DNA of 26,625 bases from an uncultured Roseateles sp. (GTDB lineage: Bacteria > Pseudomonadota > Gammaproteobacteria > Burkholderiales > Burkholderiaceae): positions 1 through 26,625 of the forward strand of contig CAMLKW010000034.1 of the NCBI GenBank assembly GCA_946480605.1. Direction: 5' to 3'. The translations under genes and the position numbers were made by a program. The notes below the pieces were generated by a model. That model made no database searches. It saw nothing but the letters and a program-made list of their open reading frames with translations, and was not told where the DNA came from. Of the stretch, positions 20,009 through 26,625 are shown one piece after another; position 1 is the first letter of the stretch, and every line of letters begins with the position of its first letter.

Positions 20009-21082
20009 ATGCGCGCCCGCACGATCCGATGGCCGCTGGCGCTGCTCGCGCCGGCCGTGGCCGTCGCGCTGCTGGCGGGCACCGCCGGCGGCCTGTTGCG
20101 CGCCGGCGTGGCGCTGCCGCCGTCCGGCGCCTGGCTGGGCGAGGCGGCGGTGGCGCATGCCTTCCTGATGATCTGCTGCGTGCTCGGCACGGTCATCGCC
20201 ATCGAGCGCGCCGCGGCGCTGAAGCACGGGCTGTGCTTCGCCGGCCCGCTGGCCTCGGCCCTCGCCGGCGTCGCGCAGTTGGGCGGGGCAGGGCAGGGGG
20301 CCGCCTGGCTGGTCGTGGCGGCGTCGCTGGCCTTCGTCGGGGTCAACGCCGTCATCGTGCGCCGTCAGCTTGCGGCCCACACGCTGCTGCTGTGGCTGGG
20401 CGCGCTGTGCTGGGCCATCGGCAGCCTGGGCTACGCGCTCGATGCGCCGGTGAACGAGGTGCCGTGGTGGTTCGCCTTCCTGGTGCTGACCATCGCCGCC
20501 GAGCGGCTGGAGATGACGCGGCTGATGCGCCGCCGGCCCGGCGCCCAATGGGTGCTGTATGCCGTGCTGGCGGCGCTGCTGCTGGGTGCGGCGCTGTCGG
20601 GCGTGCTGTACGGCCTCGCGCTCGCGGCACTGGCGCTGTGGCTGCTGAGTTTCGACATCGCCCGCCGCACCGTGCGCGCACACGGCCTGAGCCGCTACAT
20701 GGCCGTGTGCCTGCTGCTGGGCTACGGCTGGCTGCTGGTCGCCGGGCTGGCCTGGGCGGCCAGTTCGGCGGGCTGGCCGTTGCGCGACGCCGCGCTGCAC
20801 GGCCTGGCGCTGGGCTTCGTCATCGGCATGGTGTTCGGCCATGCACCGGTCATCCTGCCGGCCATCGCGGGCATCAAGCTGCGCTTCGGCCGGGCCTGGT
20901 ATCTGCCGCTGGCGCTGCTGCAGCTGTCGCTGGCGCTGCGGCTGTTCGGCGGCCCCGGCTTGCTCGCCGCGGGTGCGGCCGGCAATGCGCTGGCGCTGGC
21001 CGCCTTCGTCGCCACCGTGGGCGGCGCGGCGCTGGCCTGGCGCCTTCAATTCAAGGAACCCCATGGCATTGATCCGTCTTGA
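20009..21082 (+). CDS. NnrS-like multi-pass membrane protein
   Basis: A 357-residue integral membrane protein with about 10-12 hydrophobic segments and no soluble domain. It is not a full-length NnrS, but it echoes it: VAHAFLMICCVLGTVIAIERA (near residues 49-69) resembles the WHAHEMLFGF region, and LHGLALGFVIGMVFGHAPVILPAI (about 266-289) resembles the C-terminal GMVTRTARGH region. The histidines there could bind haem, as reported for NnrS. The gene starts 6 bp after the DUF59 stop, and its last 20 bp overlap the nnrS start, so the two are probably made together. A role in NO tolerance is inferred from context only. Confidence 0.72.
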   Translation: MRARTIRWPLALLAPAVAVALLAGTAGGLLRAGVALPPSGAWLGEAAVAHAFLMICCVLGTVIAIERAAALKHGLCFAGPLASALAGVAQLGGAGQGAAWLVVAASLAFVGVNAVIVRRQLAAHTLLLWLGALCWAIGSLGYALDAPVNEVPWWFAFLVLTIAAERLEMTRLMRRRPGAQWVLYAVLAALLLGAALSGVLYGLALAALALWLLSFDIARRTVRAHGLSRYMAVCLLLGYGWLLVAGLAWAASSAGWPLRDAALHGLALGFVIGMVFGHAPVILPAIAGIKLRFGRAWYLPLALLQLSLALRLFGGPGLLAAGAAGNALALAAFVATVGGAALAWRLQFKEPHGIDPS

Positions 21083-22250
21083 AGAGCCGCCGCGCGCGGC
21101 GCCGCAAGGCTTCGCGCTGTTCGCGCTCGGCTTCCGGCCCTTCTACCTGCTGGCCAGCGTGTTCGCGGCGCTGTCCGTGCCGCTGTGGGCGCTGCAGTTC
21201 TCCGGCCTGCTGGGCCACGCCTACCTGGCCGGGCCGCTGTGGCATGCGCACGAGATGCTGTTCGGCTTCACGCTGGCCGTCATCGTGGGCTTTTTGTTCA
21301 CGGCCGGCAGCAACTGGACCGGCCTGCCCACGCCCACCGGCTGGAAGCTCGCCGCGCTGGCGTTGCTGTGGGTGGCGGCGCGCGTGCTGGTGCTGACGCC
21401 GTGGGCGGTGGCGGCGGCGGTCGCCAACGTTGCCTTCCCGCTGGCCGCGGCCGCCGCGCTGGCCGTGCCCTTCATCAAGGCGAGGAACCAGCGCAACTAC
21501 TTCTTCATCGGCCTGCTGCTGCTGCTGGCCGTCGCTGCGGGCGTCATCCATCTCGGGCAGCTCGGTGTCATCGAGCCGGCGCCGCTGCCCGGCATGCAGG
21601 TCGCGCTGGACGTGGTGCTGTTCATCCTCGCCGTCATGGGCGGGCGCGTGATCCCGATGTTCACGAACAACGGCGTGCCGGGCGCCGGCGCGGTGAAGCA
21701 GCCGGCCGTGGAGAAGGCGGCGCTGGGGCTGGTGCTGGCGCTGGGCGCGGCCGACCTGCTGGGCCTGGCAGGCTGGCCCGTGGCGCTCATCGGCTTCGCC
21801 GCCTGCGCGGCCCACGCCGCGCGCTGGGCGCTGTGGCGGCCCTGGCGCACGCGCCGTGTGCCGCTGGTCTGGGTGCTGCATCTGGCCTATGCCTGGATCC
21901 CCGTGCACCTGCTGCTGCGGACGCTGGCCGCGCTGGGCCTCGTCGCGCCGTCGCTGGCCATCCATGCGCTGACGGTGGGCGCCGTCGGCGGCCTCATCAT
22001 CGGCATGGTCACGCGCACGGCGCGCGGCCATACCGGACGGCCGCTGCGCGCCGATGGCTACGAGATCGCCTGCTATGTGGCGGTGCTGCTGGCAGCGCTG
22101 GTGCGGGTCGCCGTGCCGCTCGTCCATCCCGAGTGGACCCTGCTCGCCGTGCAGGCCTCGGCGGCGCTGTGGTCGACCGGCTTCGGGCTGTATGCCGTGC
22201 GCTACTGGCCGGTGCTGTCTCGGCCGCGCCTGGACGGCAGGCCTGGTTGA
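21063..22250 (+). CDS. nnrS: NnrS family haem-copper membrane protein
   Basis: A 395-residue, roughly 12-helix NnrS protein. NnrS is a haem- and copper-containing inner-membrane protein that protects cells from NO-derived stress, including iron-nitrosyl build-up. Signatures are GFRPFYLLA (about residues 22-30), WHAHEMLFGFTLAVIVGFLF (about 60-79), MGGRVIPMFTNN (about 195-206) and the C-terminal GLIIGMVTRTARGHTGRPL (about 313-331). The ATG at 21063 is chosen because AAGGA (21053-21057) precedes it and the protein begins as usual for the family; a longer open frame upstream is not needed. It overlaps the preceding membrane-protein gene by 20 bp and is 3 bp before the SirB2 gene. Confidence 0.93.
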   Translation: MALIRLEEPPRAAPQGFALFALGFRPFYLLASVFAALSVPLWALQFSGLLGHAYLAGPLWHAHEMLFGFTLAVIVGFLFTAGSNWTGLPTPTGWKLAALALLWVAARVLVLTPWAVAAAVANVAFPLAAAAALAVPFIKARNQRNYFFIGLLLLLAVAAGVIHLGQLGVIEPAPLPGMQVALDVVLFILAVMGGRVIPMFTNNGVPGAGAVKQPAVEKAALGLVLALGAADLLGLAGWPVALIGFAACAAHAARWALWRPWRTRRVPLVWVLHLAYAWIPVHLLLRTLAALGLVAPSLAIHALTVGAVGGLIIGMVTRTARGHTGRPLRADGYEIACYVAVLLAALVRVAVPLVHPEWTLLAVQASAALWSTGFGLYAVRYWPVLSRPRLDGRPG

Positions 22251-22253
22251 GCC

Positions 22254-22658
22254 ATGGACTATCTCACCGTCAAGCTCATCCATCAGTCGGCGGTGGCGCT
22301 GTCGGTCGCCGGCTTTGCGGTGCGTGGTGCCGCCGCACTGGCGGGCGCGCACTGGGTGAACGGCCGCGCCGCGAAGACGCTGCCGCACCTGGTCGACTCC
22401 GTGCTGTTGCTGTCGGCGCTGATGCTGGCCTGGGCGCTGCGCCTCACGCCCGGCGGCGCCCCCTGGCTGGCGGCCAAGATCGCCGGCCTGCTGGCCTACA
22501 TCGCACTGGGCGTCGTGGCGCTCAGGCCCGGCCGCTCCCGCGCCGTGCGCGCTGCGGCCTGGGTGGCAGCGCTGGTGGTGGTGGGCTGGATCGTGTCCGT
22601 GGCCGTGACAAAAAGCCCGCTGGGCTTTCTCGCCGCCTGGGTGCCGGTCGCGTCTTGA
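22254..22658 (+). CDS. SirB2-family membrane protein
   Basis: A 134-residue protein with four predicted hydrophobic helices, matching the SirB2 family (start MDYLTVKLIHQSAVALSVAGF, then ...HLVDSVLLLSALMLAW and KIAGLLAYIALGVVAL). The function of this family is not well known, although it is common in gamma- and betaproteobacteria. The conserved His residues in KLIHQS and LPHLVDS could be functional. The gene starts 3 bp after the nnrS stop and closes the co-oriented NO operon. Its own stop codon lies inside the next FNR-type box. Confidence 0.82.
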   Translation: MDYLTVKLIHQSAVALSVAGFAVRGAAALAGAHWVNGRAAKTLPHLVDSVLLLSALMLAWALRLTPGGAPWLAAKIAGLLAYIALGVVALRPGRSRAVRAAAWVAALVVVGWIVSVAVTKSPLGFLAAWVPVAS

Positions 22659-22668
22659 TCCATGTCAA
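22655..22668. promoter_or_regulatory. FNR/Dnr-type box before the FmdE-family gene
   Basis: TTGAT-CCAT-GTCAA differs from the FNR consensus TTGAT-N4-ATCAA at one base. It overlaps the SirB2 stop and is centred 72 bp before the ATG at 22734. A start of transcription at +41.5 would give a 31-nt leader. It argues that the FmdE-family gene has its own anaerobic promoter. Confidence 0.7.
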
Positions 22669-22733
22669 ACCCACACTCTCGGGCGGGGCCGAACATGGCG
22701 CCTCCCGAAGTCCTGACGACGAGTTCACATGCC

Positions 22734-23369
22734 ATGAAGTTGCAGCATTTCTTCGACGAAGTTCCCCGCATCCGGGTGCAGGACCCGCTGGCCCGCCTGC
22801 TGGGCTGCACCGACGATGGGCGCCTGGAGTACGGCTTTGGCGATGTGGTGCGCCTCACCGGCCACGCCTGTCCCACGGTGGCCTCGGCCTACTGGCTGAC
22901 CTTTCTGGCGCTGGAGCACCTCTACCCCGATGAGCTGCCGCAGCGCGGCGGCATCAAGGTCGAGTTCCGCGACGATGCGCGCTCCGGCAACAGCGGCGTC
23001 ATGGCCACCGTCGTGCAGATGCTGACCGGCGCAGCCGGCGGCTCGGGCTTCAAGGGCCTGGGCGGGCGCTTCGGCCGCGCCGGTCTGATCCGCTACAAGC
23101 CCGACCTGCTGACGCTGATGCGCTTCACGCGGCTGGACACGCAGGACGCGGTGGACGCCACGGTCGACATGGCCCATGTGCCGACCGACCCGGCCATGGA
23201 GCCGCTGCTGGAGCGCTGCGCGGCGGGCCGGGCCACGGCGGGGGAGGAGCGCGAGTTCGGGCGGCTGTGGCAGCAGCGCGTGCGCCATCTGCTGCTGGAC
23301 TGCGCGCGCGACCCGGCCGTGTTCATGCTGCGCCCCGTGAAGCGGCACGCCTGCGCGCTGGCAGACTGA
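22734..23369 (+). CDS. FmdE-family protein
   Basis: A 211-residue FmdE-like protein. The family is named after a protein encoded with molybdenum formylmethanofuran dehydrogenase, but bacterial members are of unknown role. The signature LTGHACPTVASAYW (residues 41-54), with His44 and Cys46, is the likely metal or cofactor site. GGIKVEFRDDARSGNSGVM follows. I chose the ATG at 22734 (MKLQHFFDEVPRI): an ATG at 22662 lies inside the FNR-type box, so a transcript driven by that box could not carry it. An ATG at 22695 remains possible. The gene ends 4 bp from the convergent DUF3079 gene. A role linked to molybdenum or nitrate/NO respiration is suggested by its promoter and neighbours. Confidence 0.8.
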   Translation: MKLQHFFDEVPRIRVQDPLARLLGCTDDGRLEYGFGDVVRLTGHACPTVASAYWLTFLALEHLYPDELPQRGGIKVEFRDDARSGNSGVMATVVQMLTGAAGGSGFKGLGGRFGRAGLIRYKPDLLTLMRFTRLDTQDAVDATVDMAHVPTDPAMEPLLERCAAGRATAGEEREFGRLWQQRVRHLLLDCARDPAVFMLRPVKRHACALAD

Positions 23370-23373
23370 CGGG

Positions 23374-23574
23374 TCAGGCCGGCGCGTCGCCGCCGTCGGG
23401 CTTCTTGTCGGCGTCCAGCCCCCATTCCTGCCAGTCGTCGCCGAACAGCTCGGACGGGTGAGGCGTCGCGAGGCTGCCGTTGCCGCACTGCAGCGAGTCG
23501 GCCGGGCAGTATTTGTCGCAGCCCCAGCAGACGCGTTCGGGGTGGGCGGGCTTGATCGGGAACTTCTTGACCAC
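23374..23574 (-). CDS. DUF3079 small Cys-rich protein
   Basis: A 66-residue protein, convergent with the FmdE-family gene. It reads MVKKFPIKPAHPERVCWGCD from a GTG at 23574-23572, matching the usual DUF3079 N terminus. Cys16, Cys19, Cys23 and Cys30 (CxxC-x3-C-x6-C) look like a small metal-binding or Fe-S knuckle, followed by the conserved SELFGDDWQEWG. Its length is typical. No strong Shine-Dalgarno sequence is visible. An FNR-like box at 23633-23646 lies at a distance that would suit a promoter for this gene. Function is unknown. The family is, to my knowledge, mainly betaproteobacterial. Confidence 0.83.
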   Translation of the reverse strand: MVKKFPIKPAHPERVCWGCDKYCPADSLQCGNGSLATPHPSELFGDDWQEWGLDADKKPDGGDAPA

Positions 23575-23632
23575 GGTTGCACGATGCCACGCGCGCCCGC
23601 GCCCGGTGTTGACGCAACGCAATGAGCCAAGC

Positions 23633-23646
23633 TTGAGCCGCATCAA
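23633..23646. promoter_or_regulatory. FNR-like box between the DUF3079 and narX genes
   Basis: TTGAG-CCGC-ATCAA matches the FNR consensus at 9 of 10 positions. It ends within the narX ribosome site (AAGGG, 23645-23649), too near narX to activate it. Centred at -41.5 it would place a minus-strand start near 23598, 24 nt before the DUF3079 GTG. It could therefore activate DUF3079 or repress narX. Confidence 0.5.
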
Positions 23647-23656
23647 GGGCCGGGCG

Positions 23657-25540
23657 ATGCCCGCTGCCCAGAATCGCCGCATGACCATCCGCTGGAGCCA
23701 CGCCCGCCTCGCCACCAAGATCGGCATCGTCGGCGCGGCCCTGCTGACCATAGGCCTGGCCGCCATCAGCCTGACGCTGTGGATAGGCTGGCAGCTGGAG
23801 GGGGGCGCGGCGGCCGTCAACGAGGCCGGGCGGCTGCGCATGCAGACCTGGCGCATGGCCCACCTCGCCGCCACCGGCGACCGCGAACAGCTGCAGACCC
23901 AGGCGCGGGCCTACGAGTCGGCGCTGCGCCAGCTGCTCAGCGGCGATCCGGCGCGGCCGTTGTTCCTGCCCAAGGACGAGCGCACCATGGCCGCCTACCA
24001 GGCGGTGCGGGATGACTGGCGCCGGCTCACCTCGGCGGCCGGCGGCCTGCCGGCCCCCAGCGGTGCGCAGGCCGAGGCGCTGGTGCGCCGGGTGGACGTG
24101 CTGGTCGATGCCGTCGAGGCGCGCATGGCGGCGTGGAACTCGCTGCTGTCCGCCGTGCAGCTGGCCTTGGTGGGGCTGGCCATCGCGGCGTCGGTGATCT
24201 TTCTGTACGCCTCCCATCTGGTCGTGTTCGCGCCGGTGGACCGGCTGCGGCGCGGCCTGAACGCGCTGGAGCAGGGCACGCTGGACGTGCGCATCCGCGA
24301 GGATGCGCTGGACGAGTTCGGCGACCTGGCGCGCGGCTTCAACCGCATGGCCGAGCGGCTGCAGGCCGTCTACCGCGGCATGGCGGACGAGGTGCGCGCC
24401 AAGACGGCCGACCTGCGCCAGGAGCAGCACCGCCTGGCCGCGCTCTACGACGCCGCGGCCTTTGCGGCCGGCGCCCGCTCGCAGCGCGAGCTGGCCGCCG
24501 GCTTCGGCGAGCGCGTGCGCGAGGTGGCGCGCGCCGACGCCGTGGCCGTGCGCTGGATGGACCCCAGCGACCAGCGCATGGTGCTGCTGGCCTCGCAGGG
24601 CCTGCCGCCCGCGATGGCGGAGGCCGAGCGCTGCCTGGTGCCCGGCGACTGCCACTGCGGCACGCCGCAAGCGCGGGCGCGCGTCATTCCCATCGCGCCG
24701 CAGGGCGGCGAGTCGCACTGCGCCAAGGCGCGCTTCGTCGCCCTCATCAACGTGGCGCTGACGGTGCAGGGGCGGGCCATGGGCGAGATCGATCTGCTCT
24801 ACCGCGAGCCGCCCGAGCTGGCGGAGGCCGACCGCGAACTGCTGGACAGCCTGGCCAGCCATTTGTCCAGCGCCATGGACAGCCTGCGCAACGAGGCCCT
24901 GCAGCGCGAGGCCGCCGTGGCGGAGGAGCGCGGCATGCTGGCGCGCGAGCTGCACGACTCCATCGCGCAGAGCCTGGCCTTCATGAAGATCCAGCTGCAG
25001 CTGCTGAAGGATGCGCAGCAGGGCGGCCAGACGGCCACCGCGGCGCGGCTGCTGGACGAGCTGGAGCTGGGCCTGAAGGAGGGCACGGCCGATGTGCGCG
25101 CGCTGCTGATGCACTTCCGCACCCGCACCGACGGCGACGACCTGCTGCCCGCGCTGCAGCAGACGCTGCAGAAGTTCCGCCTGCAGAGCGGCCTGCAGGC
25201 CGAGCTGGAGGTGGACGGCCACGGCGCGCCGCTGCCAGCCGACGTGCAGGTGCAGCTGCTGCACGTGGTGCAGGAGGCGCTGTCCAACGTGCGCAAGCAT
25301 GCGCGGGCACAGCAGGTGCACATCCGCCTGGCGCACCAGCCGCACTGGCAGATCGAGGTGCGCGACGACGGCTGCGGCTTCGACGCCGAGGCCGGCGCGC
25401 CCGACGACAGCCACGTGGGCCTGCGCATCATGCGCGAGCGCGCGGCCAAGGTGGGGGCGGCCGTCGAGCTGGACTCCCGCCCCGGCGCCGGCACGCGAGT
25501 GCGCGTCTCCCTTCCCGAACCCGAGGTGATGAATCCATGA
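23657..25540 (+). CDS. narX: Nitrate/nitrite sensor histidine kinase NarX
   Basis: A 627-residue inner-membrane kinase. TM1 lies near residues 22-46. The periplasmic sensor carries the P-box NEAGRLRMQTWRM (55-67) that binds nitrate and nitrite. TM2 is near 166-190, then HAMP (about 190-240) and a central module with Cys326, Cys332, Cys334 and Cys355 like the NarX cysteine cluster. HisKA_3 has the phospho-acceptor His433 in ARELHDSIAQS, and HATPase_c has EALSNVRKHA, DDGCGFD and GAGTRVRVSLP. It would phosphorylate the NarL-type regulator encoded next (ATGA overlap). The ATG at 23657 is chosen for AAGGG 7 nt upstream; an ATG at 23681 is possible. Closeness to NarX rather than NarQ is based on the Cys module and synteny with narL and narK. 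Confidence 0.92.
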   Translation: MPAAQNRRMTIRWSHARLATKIGIVGAALLTIGLAAISLTLWIGWQLEGGAAAVNEAGRLRMQTWRMAHLAATGDREQLQTQARAYESALRQLLSGDPARPLFLPKDERTMAAYQAVRDDWRRLTSAAGGLPAPSGAQAEALVRRVDVLVDAVEARMAAWNSLLSAVQLALVGLAIAASVIFLYASHLVVFAPVDRLRRGLNALEQGTLDVRIREDALDEFGDLARGFNRMAERLQAVYRGMADEVRAKTADLRQEQHRLAALYDAAAFAAGARSQRELAAGFGERVREVARADAVAVRWMDPSDQRMVLLASQGLPPAMAEAERCLVPGDCHCGTPQARARVIPIAPQGGESHCAKARFVALINVALTVQGRAMGEIDLLYREPPELAEADRELLDSLASHLSSAMDSLRNEALQREAAVAEERGMLARELHDSIAQSLAFMKIQLQLLKDAQQGGQTATAARLLDELELGLKEGTADVRALLMHFRTRTDGDDLLPALQQTLQKFRLQSGLQAELEVDGHGAPLPADVQVQLLHVVQEALSNVRKHARAQQVHIRLAHQPHWQIEVRDDGCGFDAEAGAPDDSHVGLRIMRERAAKVGAAVELDSRPGAGTRVRVSLPEPEVMNP

Positions 25541-26193
25541 GCAGCGAGCCCATCCGCGTCCTCGTCGTCGACGACCATACCTTGTTCCGTCGCGGCCTCA
25601 TCGCGCTGCTGGCCACGCAGCCGCGGCTGATGGTGGTGGGCGAGGCGGGCGACGCCGGCGCCGCCGAGCGGCTGGCGGCCGAGCAGCAGCCTCAGGTCAT
25701 CCTGCTGGACAACCACCTGCCCGGCGTCAGCGGGGTGCAGGCGCTGCCGGCGCTGAAGGCAGCCGCGCCCGGCTGCCAGGTGCTGATGCTGACCATGAGC
25801 GAGTCCGAGGCCGACCTGGGCGCCGCGCTGCGCGCCGGGGCCTGCGGCTACCTGCTGAAGACGGCCGACAACGCCGAGCTGACCCAGGCCATCGAGCGCG
25901 CCGTGCGCGGCGTGTCCAGCTTCAGCGCCGAGATGGCCGGCAAGCTGGCCACGGCCTTCCGGCACGAGGCCGAGGTGGCCGCGCCACCGCCGCCGGACCC
26001 GCTGGCCCAGCTGTCGCCGCGCGAGCGCGAGATCGCCGAGCTGATCGCCCGCGGCGACTCCAACAAGCAGATCGCCCGCGAGCTGGGCATTGCCGAGACG
26101 ACGGTCAAGATCCATGTGCAGCATCTGCTGCGCAAGCTGGACCTCGACTCGCGCGTGCAGGCGGCGGTGTTGGTGACGCAGCAGCGCGGGTAG
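25537..26193 (+). CDS. narL: NarL-type response regulator
   Basis: A 218-residue response regulator. The receiver has Asp12/Asp13 (VVDDHTLFRRG), phospho-acceptor Asp58 (ILLDNHLPG), Thr86 and Lys108 (YLLKTADN). A Pro-rich linker (about 147-155) leads to a LuxR/NarL HTH with LSPREREIAELIARGDSNKQ and TTVKIHVQHLLRKL. It is paired with narX through an ATGA overlap, so the two should be made in fixed ratio. Phosphorylated NarL would activate nitrate-respiration genes, including the narK gene 196 bp downstream. I find no clear TACYYMT heptamer pair in that gap. Confidence 0.92.
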   Translation: MSSEPIRVLVVDDHTLFRRGLIALLATQPRLMVVGEAGDAGAAERLAAEQQPQVILLDNHLPGVSGVQALPALKAAAPGCQVLMLTMSESEADLGAALRAGACGYLLKTADNAELTQAIERAVRGVSSFSAEMAGKLATAFRHEAEVAAPPPPDPLAQLSPREREIAELIARGDSNKQIARELGIAETTVKIHVQHLLRKLDLDSRVQAAVLVTQQRG

Positions 26194-26358
26194 CTGCGCA
26201 GCGCTGCGTCATTCGGGGGCGGCCTGTCCTCCTGCGCCACCCAGCACGTCCACAGGCGCGTAGTTCTTTAGGACGAGGCCGGGGAACCCGCCGTCCTCCC
26301 AGCGACCGGTGCGTCGCTGATCCTCCGGTGAATGGGCGGCGCGGGCGCCGCGCGGGAC

Positions 26359-26376
26359 AGTGACGCCATCGTCACT
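26359..26376. repeat. Inverted repeat next to the narK ribosome site
   Basis: AGTGACG-CCAT-CGTCACT has perfect 7-bp arms and a 4-nt loop and ends 3 nt before AGGAG (26380-26384). It does not fit FNR (spacing between TGA and TCA is 8, not 6) or CRP. It could be an RNA hairpin next to the ribosome site or an operator. The rest of the 196-bp gap (26194-26389) holds a 12-bp palindrome CGCAGCGCTGCG at 26197-26208 without a T-tract, and no gene. Confidence 0.55.
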
Positions 26377-26389
26377 AAGAGGAGCCCGC

Positions 26390-26625
26390 ATGAGCGCAGC
26401 CCCCGTCGACCGCAAGGCCTGGTCGGTCCTGATCGTCAGCACCCTGGCCTTCACCGTCTGCTTCATGGTGTGGATGATGTTCGGCGTCATCGGCATCCCG
26501 ATCAAGAAGCAGCTGGGCCTGAACGCCACCGAGTTCGGCCTGCTGACCGCGATGCCGGTGCTGACCGGCTCGCTGGTGCGCGTGCCGCTGGGCATCTGGA
26601 CCGACCGCTACGGCGGCCGCATCGT
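26390..26625 (+). CDS. narK: NarK-type nitrate/nitrite MFS transporter (5' part only)
   Basis: The first 78 codons are in the window. Two hydrophobic segments are seen (about residues 12-35 and 49-66), with FMVWMMFGVIGIPIKKQLGL (25-44) in the first and LVRVPLGIWTDRYGGRI (62-78) as the MFS motif A region. The conserved Arg64 in LVRVPLG fits the nitrate-binding Arg of NarK/NasA proteins. AGGAG lies 5 nt before the ATG. Position after narXL supports nitrate/nitrite exchange or nitrate uptake for respiration. Whether it is NarK1 (H+ symport) or NarK2 (antiport), or a fused NarK1K2, needs the missing part. Confidence 0.85.
   Translation, partial: MSAAPVDRKAWSVLIVSTLAFTVCFMVWMMFGVIGIPIKKQLGLNATEFGLLTAMPVLTGSLVRVPLGIWTDRYGGRI

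Noticed and set aside
22662..22733. Upstream ATG for the FmdE-family gene
   Set aside because: It lies within the FNR-type box, has no ribosome site, and the extra residues do not look like family sequence.
26197..26208. Palindrome CGCAGCGCTGCG after narL as a terminator
   Set aside because: There is no T-tract, and the sequence that follows is not typical of an intrinsic terminator.

Overview
The window is GC-rich, densely coded DNA from a proteobacterium. It is most likely a betaproteobacterium of the order Burkholderiales (Roseateles/Mitsuaria-like). This placement is inferred from very high GC3, a DUF3079 gene, a quinol NO reductase next to nsrR, and a narXL-narK set beside a Xanthomonas/Caulobacter-type TonB-dependent receptor. 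There are no rRNA, tRNA, CRISPR, phage or transposase signals that I can see.

Region 1 (1-16.5 kb) is a polysaccharide-utilisation locus. A LacI-family regulator (minus strand, cut by the window edge) is divergent from a lipoprotein GH105 unsaturated-uronyl hydrolase, a Tat-exported DUF2264 protein and a secreted DUF4861 protein. After a 639-bp regulatory gap come a TonB-dependent receptor, a lipoprotein BNR_4 beta-propeller with a His/His/Tyr/Arg set like that of ulvan-type lyases, and a strong terminator. Then follow a GH35 beta-galactosidase, an ExuT-like MFS transporter and a GH2 beta-galactosidase, closed by a second terminator. Four palindromes of consensus GGTAACGTTACC, all with a central CpG, sit before the LacI gene, the GH105 gene and (twice) the receptor gene. 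They probably define the LacI regulon. The enzyme set fits a glucuronate-decorated galactan such as arabinogalactan protein or gum-arabic-type glycan: lyase cleavage at uronate, GH105 removal of the unsaturated uronate, galactosidase trimming, and uronate uptake.

Region 2 (16.5-23.6 kb) is a nitric-oxide response operon. A Dnr/FNR-type box and an NsrR-type box precede DUF2249, norZ (qNor), nsrR, a MIP18/DUF59 Fe-S assembly protein, an NnrS-like membrane protein, nnrS and a SirB2-family gene, most of them overlapping or nearly so. A second FNR-type box then precedes an FmdE-family gene. A convergent 66-codon DUF3079 gene (Cys-rich, GTG start) lies on the minus strand.

Region 3 (23.6-26.6 kb) is nitrate sensing: narX and narL (ATGA overlap), then the first 78 codons of a narK-type transporter running off the right edge. 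Regions 2 and 3 together suggest a facultative denitrifier or NO-detoxifying bacterium.
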